A DNA stretch of 64,000 bases, taken from positions 22,796,001 to 22,860,000 of the forward strand of contig NC_071347.1 in NCBI RefSeq assembly GCF_027744825.2, read 5' to 3'. This DNA is from Synchiropus splendidus (lineage: Eukaryota; Chordata; Actinopteri; Syngnathiformes; Callionymidae). Positions 56,101-64,000 of the stretch are shown here, in pieces. The notes under the pieces were generated by a model, which was not told the origin of the DNA, did no database searches, and was given only the letters and a program-made list of their open reading frames with translations. How positions within the stretch are numbered: the stretch's first letter is position 1; each line of letters begins with the position of its first letter. Both the position numbers and the translations under genes were made by a program.

Positions 56101-58270
56101 CCAGGGGGAAGAGGAACAACAAGCATGACTGACCAAGAATCGAGAGAAGAGATTAAGAGAAGAATTGAAGGAGAAATGGCTGGTGAACAAGAAACGTTCC
56201 CAAACAAGGCTAAAATTGTTGGATACAAGACGTGAACTTTCAAGGTCAGCATCTTCTGTGTTGTTAAGAGAAAACTCCATGCTGAAGGCGAGGAAAGGGG
56301 CTTGACCAATATGGCAATGACCAAGAAGACTGGCTGCAACCAAGACAGTGATTCTAAACCATGGGGCCCGCGCCCCCTCGAGGTACAGATGCTTGGAGTC
56401 AAGATAAGACTTGCTTGATCTTTGAAGGCCACTGGCAGAAACTTGAGAGTCTAGATTATATAATAACTATCGGGGTGAAGAGATTTTTGGTCCTAGAGCT
56501 AATGCAGAGTCAATGCCTTGTTTGGACCCCAGTTTGAAGATCACAATCATGACTGTGGGGACCATGGTGGAGCCGGAGAGCCAGGTTAGGGATGTTGGTA
56601 ACCAGAGCCGCAAGCAGACAAGAGACAAGAGCAAGACCACGGCTGGACTAGGACCTCCAGATGGTTCGTGACGTGAGGTGGACAGTTACGCAATATCACA
56701 AAGGCAAAGGTCATAATGTTTTGGCTAATGTGTGTGTCCGCGCTTGGCAGGTCAGGAAATAGGCTGTGCGAACATGAGATTACGTGACCGCCGCTGCTCG
56801 GGTCTGAACCTCGGCCGAGCGGAGGCAGGGAGCTGGATTTGGGCTCGGTTGAGTTAATCTGCTGGTTTATATTTGGAAGCCGTCGTGTGTGCGTGTGTGT
56901 GTGTGTGTCATCGCCACCGTTAACTGATTAAATCATGGACACCCACATTGGGTGGCGTCCCAGTTTTCAGTGAAACCACACATCTGCTGCTGCCTCTTGC
57001 CCCGGCCTGGTGGTGCGTTCAAGGACCTGTTGGTGACTGTGGACCGTCAGCACGAATGACCAGTAACATTAAGCAAATGAACTGAGCAGTAATAAATGTC
57101 AAAAAGATCTGTGACTAGAGCAGCGCCGTCTTCAGAGTTAAACTCATGACTTTACTTAATGTCCCTCAGGATTAATAATTCTGAGTAGTCAGCGTTTATA
57201 CCGACAGCAGTGCTGATTCCTGCTAACCTGCTAACAAGCTAGCCTCGGCTATCGACAACAATTTCATCATCAAGGCAGCAGCTTCTGACGTTCTGAGACA
57301 AAGAAATGCTGCGTCCAATTGTGAGCAGATTGGCAGTAAAACAAGCTCACTCACCGCTTCAGATGAAAACAAATTCATACATGACCTTCCACTTCTTCTC
57401 GTCATATGGTCGCCGCCGGCTGCAGCTCCTCCCAGCTGGTCGGGGCGAGAGGCAGGGGACCGGGTGAACGTCAGACGGTATCAGAGTCCTCTGGGAAGTT
57501 CCTCCGCGGGCCGCTCCGGGGACCTTTCTCACACTAAAGACTAGAAGGAAGTGAGAGGGTTGAGCGTTTTCACTCGCTGAAGAAAAGTGGTGGTCGCAGT
57601 GTTTGGAGAAAGAGTGAGACCAACGATGGAGAGAAGTCACACGGTCATGTGACGCCTCAGAAAGAGCCACTTATTGTGTTAGTCTGGCTGAGTTCGGACT
57701 TTTCAAACGCATGTAAACAGCTTGGCCCGACTGCTGGAGAGAAGTTGGACCTTCTCTGAGTCGGACTCCACCACCTGGATCATGCGGCTAACAGCTGACA
57801 TAGCTAGCATGTAGCTAGGAGCTGGACTATGAGCGGACTGATGTGCGGCTGCGTGAGCTGCAGCGACGCAGCGGAAGTCAACACACGCTGGGACTCATCA
57901 CTTGGGATGGGAATTGATAATGTTTTAACCATTCTAACTCTGTTATGGGAACAGCTTAATGATTCGGCTCCTTATCGATTCACAATGGTGGAAAACGGAA
58001 GCGAAAAGGCTCAATTCGCATCAATCGATGTGGGTATCGTGTAGATGGGAGCGATTCCATTCCTGATGCTACTCACTGAAACTGTTTCCCAGTGGCTGTC
58101 AGTTTTCAAAGAGTCAAGTTGGGATCAAACACACACTCTCTCTCTCTCCTCTAACTTGTGTTGGCTGAGGCTGGTTCTTCACACCTATTAAAGCTAACAG
58201 GAAGCAGCAAAGAGTCTCTTCCTGCTGATGGTGTTGAGATTGAGCTCACGAAGCAGTCGAGTCTCTCAGA
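53191..58270. other. Long gene-free stretch upstream of the Ig-like gene
   Basis: No coding exon is recognised on either strand. There is an AT-rich patch at 53755-53830, a (GT)n run at about 56889-56907, and a Tc1-end-like motif at 56709-56738. Frames of up to 143 codons near 55524-56432 have no domain. Confidence 0.4.
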
Positions 58271-58279
58271 GACGACGAC

Positions 58280-59539
58280 ATGGCTGCACAGGTGCTGCTG
58301 CTGCTGCTGCTGGTGCTCTGCTCCAACACCCACGCTGAGGTCCTCATGAGAGCTGGAGTGACTCATTACTTCCACCTGGACAACAAGGCCGACTCCTGCT
58401 CCGTCTATAGATGGGCCAGTGAGGAGAAGGAGCTGATGTGGAACTCTTCAGGCTCCATGTACGAGATACGCTCTGTGGCTGTTTCCCACTCGGGTCAGTA
58501 CCAGGAGCAGTGCTGGACTCGGGGCAACCTGACTCTGGTGAGGAACTCCACCCTCCGCGTCTGTGGCACAGAGAAGATGAGGGAGCAGAGGTTAAACCTG
58601 GATGCTGGACAGAGAGTGGAGCTGAAGTGTGACGGCGTGGGACCAAACCAGAGTGTTCAGTGGGCCCGGGACAGCTCAGGAAGATTAGAGTTAATGGATG
58701 AGCAGCACAAACACCTCCTGGTGGAGAAGTCTTCTCTTCTGCTCTCAGCCCCCAGGCATTTGGGTTTTGTCTTCTACTCCTGTCTGGTGAAGCAGCAGCA
58801 CAGGTGCGATGTACTCACACACTTCATTGGTGATGTACAGCAAGAGATCATCCTCCGGTCTGTGGGAGAGAGTCTGGAGCTGCACTGTCCTGACTCCAGC
58901 CGAAACCAAAGATACAAGTGGTGGTCGAGTAGTTCACTGTTTCCTGAGCGAGAGATCCTGAACTCCACTCTGATGTTTCCATCTCTGACAGTGAACCACT
59001 CAGGTCTCTACTGCTGTGGCTTCCTTAGTGAATATCGTCTGGATTATCACCTGTACGTGTGTCCTGAGTCTGAGCCTCCTGCTGTGCAGCTCTTCACTGG
59101 GGGGGAGAACCTCACTCTCCACTGTGGGGACTGGGATCAGACTGATGGGGTTCGCTGGTTCATGAGGTCCAACAGAACCGAAGGCCGAGTCTCAGATGTT
59201 CAGCATCAACCTCCAGACAACATGGATCGGTCTGGCAGCAGCCTGGTGATCAGGAAGGTCTCTCTGCAGGACAGTGGACAGTTCTGGTGTGTGCTGGAGA
59301 GAGGTGACCTCTGTGTGTTCAGATCTAAGACCCTGGTGATGTTCGGGGAGCCAGAGGTGGATCACCTCCTGCTGAGGTCCGTGCTGCTCAGTGCTGTGCT
59401 GCTGCTGATGCTGTGGAGGGGGTGGTGTGGAGGGGCAGGAGGAGGGAGCAGGTCCCAGCAGCTGTGGAGGAGATGGAGATGTCCCAGCTGTCTCCAGAGT
59501 CAGGCGTGCAGGAAGAGGCTCCGGTCTGAGCCGCCATGA
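58280..59539 (+). CDS. Intronless Ig-like domain single-pass membrane receptor (419 aa)
   Basis: One uninterrupted frame. Residues 1-19 are a signal peptide (MAAQVLLLLLLVLCSNTHA). Four Ig-like segments follow, judged by Cys, Trp and D/S-G-x-Y/F-x-C spacing: about 20-95 (SHSGQYQEQCW), 96-188 (VELKC to FYSCLV), 189-265 (LELHC, KWW, NHSGLYCCG) and 266-355 (LTLHC, VRWF, QDSGQFWCV). A hydrophobic span near 360-380 (LLLRSVLLSAVLLLMLW) is the likely membrane helix, then a short basic tail. N-glycosylation sites include NSS, NLT, NST and NQS. AATAAA follows at 59606. Ig-receptor genes usually have one exon per domain, so the lack of introns suggests a retrocopy. The last ~35 residues look unnatural in this frame. 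The plus-one frame gives an acidic tail ending at 59527-59529, so a frameshift near 59415-59440 is possible. It resembles fish immune-type or Fc-receptor-like proteins, but I cannot name it. Confidence 0.75.
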   Translation: MAAQVLLLLLLVLCSNTHAEVLMRAGVTHYFHLDNKADSCSVYRWASEEKELMWNSSGSMYEIRSVAVSHSGQYQEQCWTRGNLTLVRNSTLRVCGTEKMREQRLNLDAGQRVELKCDGVGPNQSVQWARDSSGRLELMDEQHKHLLVEKSSLLLSAPRHLGFVFYSCLVKQQHRCDVLTHFIGDVQQEIILRSVGESLELHCPDSSRNQRYKWWSSSSLFPEREILNSTLMFPSLTVNHSGLYCCGFLSEYRLDYHLYVCPESEPPAVQLFTGGENLTLHCGDWDQTDGVRWFMRSNRTEGRVSDVQHQPPDNMDRSGSSLVIRKVSLQDSGQFWCVLERGDLCVFRSKTLVMFGEPEVDHLLLRSVLLSAVLLLMLWRGWCGGAGGGSRSQQLWRRWRCPSCLQSQACRKRLRSEPP

Positions 59540-59556
59540 TGCTTGTAAATAACCGC

Positions 59557-59569
59557 TGACCTTTGACCT
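59557..59569 (-). promoter_or_regulatory. DR1-type 13-mer (perfect) in the Ig-gene 3'UTR
   Basis: TGACCTTTGACCT lies 17 nt past the stop codon. It is a fifth perfect copy in the window. Its position in a 3'UTR argues against a promoter role. Confidence 0.35.
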
Positions 59570-59605
59570 CTCCGATGGGCAGAGTGTGCTCTCTTGTTGG
59601 CCTTC

Positions 59606-59611
59606 AATAAA
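59606..59611 (+). terminator. Poly(A) signal AATAAA of the Ig-like gene
   Basis: It lies 66 nt past the stop, followed by 'tgtaccatgcttctg' and a 'ctgtctgtgtcgttgtg' GT-rich downstream stretch, the usual layout of a real polyadenylation site. Confidence 0.75.
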
Positions 59612-59649
59612 TGTACCATGCTTCTGAAACACTGTCTGTGTCGTTGTGA

Positions 59650-59880
59650 GGCACACACACATAAGGATGCCATCCTCATGGCCATCACCCTTTCCCCAGC
59701 CTCTCCCCCTAAACCTAACCATCCAAAACACAGGGCTCACCTGAACCAGGACTCTGAACCAAACTGTTAGAATCACCCAGGTATTTTGACGTCTTTTAAC
59801 CGCCAAATTGAGGCTAAAACCTGAAACTTAAAAGGTCCCTGCAGGTACAGCTGTACAGGTTACACACATGCACACCTAAG
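59650..59880 (+). repeat. (CA)n-bounded dispersed repeat, near full length
   Basis: It starts at a CA run, carries 'catcaccctttccccagcct', 'aggactctgaaccaaactg' and 'aggtattttgacgtctttt', and ends at 'cacacatgcacacc'. It starts about 40 bp past the Ig-gene poly(A) signal. Confidence 0.7.
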
Positions 59881-60359
59881 GCAAACTTTACTTTGGGCTT
59901 GTGTGTTTAAACGTGGCTCTCACCTGCCTCGCTGCAGATCCCCAGCCGACCTTCACTATGTGCGTGGCTGTGTGTGTGAGGCGGTCACCCGCTGACACCA
60001 GAGCAGGGTGGGCTGTGGATCCCTCACTTAACTACACCCTCATCCTCCTCTGGTCTCTATTTCGGGCTTCGGCGCTGCTCAGCTTCCTACACGTGCGACT
60101 GGACGTCCAGATGTGAGTGAGACATCTGGCACTGGCGCTGTGCTGCGTGTGTGAGTGGGCCGGCTAGTTAGCAACAGCACGGCGGCGATGCCAAACCACG
60201 GGCAGATGTGTGGACGTGGACAGATGTTGGTGAGGATCAGTGATACATGTGACGTGATGAGATAAGAAGAGGAGCAGAGCAGAGCCAAGGAAGTGGGATA
60301 GAAGGGGAGAGAAGCGATCGTGAGAGGGAGCAGAGGCAAGATCTGGATCAAGTTCCTCT

Positions 60360-60540
60360 ATCCTGGGTCTGGGTCACAAGTGAGGGAAGGATAGAGGTGG
60401 ACGCTCCTGGAAGTGACTGAGAGAAGAACCTCTGCTCCTCCAGGAGAAGACGGTGGAGGTGGCTCTGTGGACTAGAGAGGTGTTCAGCAGGGAGGAGGCT
60501 CCGAGGCCGACCCAGATGCTGCCTCTCAGTCCACCTGGGT
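60360..60540 (+). mobile_element. LINE family 1 scrap
   Basis: 'gtcacaagtgagggaaggat', 'cctctgctcctccaggagaa' and 'gaggtgttcagcagggagga' occur in LINE order. It is frame-broken. Confidence 0.55.
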
Positions 60541-60761
60541 ACAAAGCTCAACACAATATGATTGCTAGTCTCATTGTGGCGACAAACGTTTACATTTCCA
60601 GTCAACAGATGACGTCACATGACCCCGGAGTTTGTGCCATTGTTCCCCCAATCCCACGTGATGACATTATGGGATGGACCTCTGAGTTGTAGATTTACGG
60701 CATGGTCCAGACGAGTGTGGATGTAGAACAAATCAATGACCGACAATCCATACTGGAGGAG

Positions 60762-60792
60762 GTGTGTGTGTGTGTGAGAGAGAGAGAGAGTG
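60762..60792. repeat. (GT)n(GA)n microsatellite
   Basis: A GT run followed by GAGA units. Confidence 0.85.
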
Positions 60793-61884
60793 GACAGTGT
60801 TTGTGTTTGTTCTACTGCTTGTGTATTGATGACTTAATGTAGCAGGAGTGGAAACAATGTGTGTGTGTGTGCTTGCTGCTGATTGAGTATTGGCTGGAGG
60901 GAGTGGGGTTAAAGGTCACCGGGGCACGACTGCCGCAGCAAGAGAAGAACAAAATGTGTCAACCATGACAGCAGCAGCGGGTCAAGATTTTGTGACCCTT
61001 CAACAGCGTTTGTACTTTGATAGATGAAACCACTGAATACTGAAGATTGAAATGTGTGTGGATTCAATAAAGAACACCTTCATGTAGCAGTCTGAGCAGG
61101 AAATAAGAAAACGCAACATGGGCAAATTAGGGGGAGAAAAAGGAGAAACATTCAAAAATAAAAGGTTTCAGTCATGAGAAAAGCACAAGATTATTGTATG
61201 TTTGTAATTTAGAAACTGGGTGGTGCTCCCTCAGCCGATGCAGCGCCACGCTGGCTCACTACTGTGCCGCCATGTGACTTACAGTTCCCTGCGAAGGCCG
61301 GATTCAGTCGCAACCTGGTTGCCATGGCGACGCCATGGTTGTTATGCTCAAGGTTCCGTCTCACGGTGAACAAAGTCCAGGTGTCTAAATCGCCCTCTTT
61401 AACCTCAATCATTGTGTCGTGAAATGTAATCGTGTCTCTCAAGTCTCACCACTCGAGTCTTCTGTGCTGCAACTGCTGCCATGTGAAGGTGAACCTGAGT
61501 AGAGGGAGGATTCATGTGGCCACAGGCAGAACAACAGTCTTGTGTTTGGACAGCAGAGCGCCCCCGGCTGACATCACACTGTGGGTTCTCACACCAGCAC
61601 CAGAGTGGAGCAGCAGGACAGTCAGCGCCGGAGGCTGGTGGTTTCTCAGGTTATCTGAAGGAATCGTGACGGTGCAGGAGGTGAGAACTGAGCGAGCGGA
61701 TTGTTGCCCGTGAAAACATCCCTTCAGATGTTGTTGTTTTCTTCTGTGCCTTTGAAGAATGATTCATGAGCTCCAATCCACACACGGTAGGACAAATACT
61801 TTCTGCTTTTAAGAACACGTTTCAATTGATCTAATATTTTATATCTCATAATGAGATGCAGCAGCTGTCACCTCTCAGTCTGTG
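60793..61884. other. Gene-free stretch with one weak exon candidate
   Basis: No gene is supported. 61533-61680 has an open frame between an 'acaacag' acceptor-like and a 'caggag|gtgaga' donor-like site and translates to ITLWVLTPAPEWSS-type sequence. I do not recognise it. Confidence 0.3.
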
Positions 61885-62180
61885 ACCATGGTTCCAGTCT
61901 GAGAGACTCGAGGTCCATGTTTGAGATCTTCCTCAGGAGGAGGAGTGGAGATGTCTTTGGGTTTTGAGTGAGGGAAGGATGGAGATGGACAGTGTTGTCA
62001 GTCGTGTGGGCTCTATATGGTGAAGGAAGAGCTGAGCCAGAAGACAAAGCTCTCCCCTGGCTGCTGTGGTCACCAGTTTTCGGAGTGACCCAAAGAGTTT
62101 GTCCCTCTGAATCAAGCGAGAGGCTTGGTCATCCAGGAGACGGGTCTCCTGGATTGGAGAGGTGTTGAACCGTGGAGTCT
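61885..62180 (+). mobile_element. LINE family 1 fragment
   Basis: 'gagtgagggaaggatggaga', 'gaaggaagagctgagccaga', 'agtgacccaaagagtttgtc' and 'ggcttggtcatccaggagac' are in the expected order for this LINE tail. About 170 bp later (62352) is a Tc1-end-like motif. Confidence 0.65.
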
Positions 62181-62351
62181 TGGCCTCTTCTTTGGTCGAG
62201 GAACACTGCTGTGTTCTCAAAAAGGAGGTTTCTGGGAAGGAGCTCTTGGGTTTAGCTGCTCTTTGCAACCAGGAAAAAAAGATCAGCAAGACTGCCTGGT
62301 TTTGGAGGAAAACTCAGATCTTGAAAACTGCAGTTAGCTAATTGCTAGTCA

Positions 62352-62372
62352 GGCGGTCGTAATGTTATGGCT
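62352..62372. mobile_element. Solo transposon-end-like motif (GGCGGTCGTAATGTTNTGGC)
   Basis: It matches 16330-16357, 20418-20440 and 56709-56738, all in the same orientation, and resembles terminal repeats of some fish Tc1-like elements. No partner end is found. Confidence 0.4.
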
Positions 62373-62895
62373 ATGGCTGCATAAATGACAGTGTGATATG
62401 GTCCACATCTCTTCCCACACAGCAGGGCATGTGCTCTGCGCTGATGAGAAGTGGTGGCTGTTTTGAAAGTCAAGGTGTAATTGAATCCTGAGCAGAATCC
62501 TTCAGCATCACCATCAGCCTGCGCCTTTAAAGATCTCACCATCCATCTCTGCGTCGTCTTCCTGGGATGATTGAGACGAGTGGACTCTTATAATATGATC
62601 ACGCCGCGCCAGAGTGGAATCAGAGCCCTAATCCAATCCGTCGCTTCTCATCACAACTAAGAGCAGAACCTCGACCCGCGACGACCCCGAGAACCGCTTC
62701 GCTGCCACGTAATGAAGCCGACCGGAGTGTCGAAACCGCAATGTGTCACGACCGAGGTGCCAAAACACAGACAAGCCGGTGCAACTCTCTTGACTGGATT
62801 AGCTTCTACTGTATTAAATAAGAAATTAGAGTCGCAGCGTTAGCTTTAGCTTTTAAGAGCCTTAACTGTTGCAGTGCATTATGGGGCCATTAATG
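62373..62895. other. Gene-free stretch, nothing recognised
   Basis: No exon or repeat family is identified. Confidence 0.4.
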
Positions 62896-62896
62896 A

Positions 62897-63480
62897 GTGT
62901 CATACTCAAGGCCCGGGGGCCAAATCGAGCCCACCAAGTCTCTTAGGGCGGCCTGCAGGAGCTGTAAATACATGCAGGTAACATCAAAGGTCAGGACAGA
63001 TCTAAAGTTCCTAAAGATTAGATCACCGACGATTCACGTCGATATCATGACCTACAAAGATCAGTGGTGCTTCAACAGGCTGGCAGAGGCCAAAATGTCA
63101 AGAGCTCATCTGGAAAATTCCCCCCAAAACCATGCATTTGAAAGGGCACTTGCTGAAGAAGGGGACCGTGGATGTGGCTGTCTCCTGTGTTATGAGTCTG
63201 TGGCGTATGACTCAATGGCTGTGTTTGGAAGAAAACCCCAGATCCCATCAAAGAATAGCATTTACACAAACTTTGGTTCAGCCTCAGACTTTTTTTGGCT
63301 CTTTAAGTGACATAATCCCTCACGTGTGGATGAGTGTTTTGCTTTAGCAGCTCACTGGAGCTGGAACTGGACATTACACCGGTGCTTCTCACTTATTTTC
63401 TGTTGCCTCCCCCCAGAAAGAAGGAAGCGTTTCGCGCCCCCCAACTCCCCGCTGCCTCTGTAAATAGTATCATTTGTCTA
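62897..63480. mobile_element. hAT-like transposon debris
   Basis: 'tcaaggcccgggggccaaat' at 62907-62926 resembles the end of a common vertebrate hAT repeat. A second, different end-like piece with 'tttcgcgccccccaactccc' lies near 63429-63448. The 137-codon frame between (62897-63310) has no transposase motif that I recognise, so I list it only as possible transposon-derived sequence. Confidence 0.35.
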
Positions 63481-63794
63481 TAAAATCACTACAAGTACAT
63501 CACTGCATAACATTGTATCCTGGTTAACAATAAAGAAAAGAAAAGAAAGTAATACAGATTTTGTCTGAAACAGAAAAGACTTCCTGCCGCGGGATGGTGA
63601 TGTCACTCCCGGGCAGAGACAATTGTTTTTTTCAAATGCTTTAATGAGCCAGAGAAAATAGAAATGAAGGCACTTTCTCCCACATGCACGCACTTGTACA
63701 CGCCAAATATGTCAGATAGACATGAGCAACAGTGAAGGGGGAGGATAGCCCGTACATGTCAGCCAGTCAGGAAGGGGTAGGACAGATCGCTAAA

Positions 63795-63960
63795 GGTTAA
63801 AACTAGGGGTGGGATTCCACTAAAAAATGATCTTACTAATTATAGAACTTGTGATTAATTAATCTCAATTAATCGCAGTTTAATCGTATAAGAATATTTG
63901 CCACAAGAAGCCACATTTGTCAGTGTGAATTGAATTTGGTATATGACTGTTTATTTTGCA
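63795..63960. mobile_element. Fragment of an AT-rich fish DNA transposon
   Basis: 'aggggtgggattccactaaa' with later 'ctcaattaatcgcagtttaa' and 'tttgccacaagaagccacat' looks like a widespread fish repeat with TTAATCGC units. It runs toward the window edge, so its type is uncertain. Confidence 0.4.
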
Positions 63961-64000
63961 TCAGTTTGACAATAGCACAATAAATCACGACTTATTAAAA

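Overview
The window is vertebrate nuclear DNA, almost certainly from a teleost fish. Three multi-exon genes have GT-AG introns that I could place base by base. Introns go down to 53-73 nt. Intergenic DNA is full of (CA)n tracts, Tc1-like and hAT-like remnants, 5'-truncated LINE tails and minisatellites typical of ray-finned fish. I cannot name the species.

Layout. 1-16500: no gene that I can support. It holds decayed transposons, LINE tails and an unusual 0.5-kb direct duplication (7746-8342 and 10870-11376). 16551-30759 (+): ndrg4, an NDRG-family alpha/beta-hydrolase-fold protein, with two alternative first coding exons. The exon at 16551 starts a 436-aa form; the exon at 20716, behind a CCAAT/GC-box/TATA-like promoter, starts a 351-aa form. 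Its introns carry two related 18-bp GATC-rich minisatellites. 33336-37324 (-) and 39142-40789 (+): two olfactomedin-4-like secreted glycoproteins of 474 and 473 aa, arranged head to head. The minus copy ends tail to tail with ndrg4, and the two poly(A) signals are only about 90 bp apart.

41000-50500: mostly repeats, including a 37-copy 18-bp minisatellite (42202-42876), LINE ends, and a Tc1 relic next to a palindromic element. 50640-50920: probable CpG-rich promoter and first exon of a plus-strand gene, whose start codon is apparently split by the first intron; I could not find its next exon. 58280-59539 (+): an intronless gene for a four-Ig-like-domain, single-pass membrane protein with its own poly(A) signal, probably a retrocopy. 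The last 4 kb hold LINE and hAT-like debris.

The genes do not form a pathway. ndrg4 is a nervous-system and heart gene; the olfm4-like pair are secreted proteins of mucosal or myeloid type; the Ig gene resembles an immune receptor. The observations most worth checking are: the perfect nuclear-receptor DR1 13-mer (TGACCTTTGACCT) that recurs across the window and clusters at the olfm4-like genes; the insertion flanked by 32-bp direct repeats; the two extra introns in the olfactomedin domain of one paralogue; the 53-codon extra ndrg4 exon; and the intronless Ig gene with a possible frameshift in its tail.
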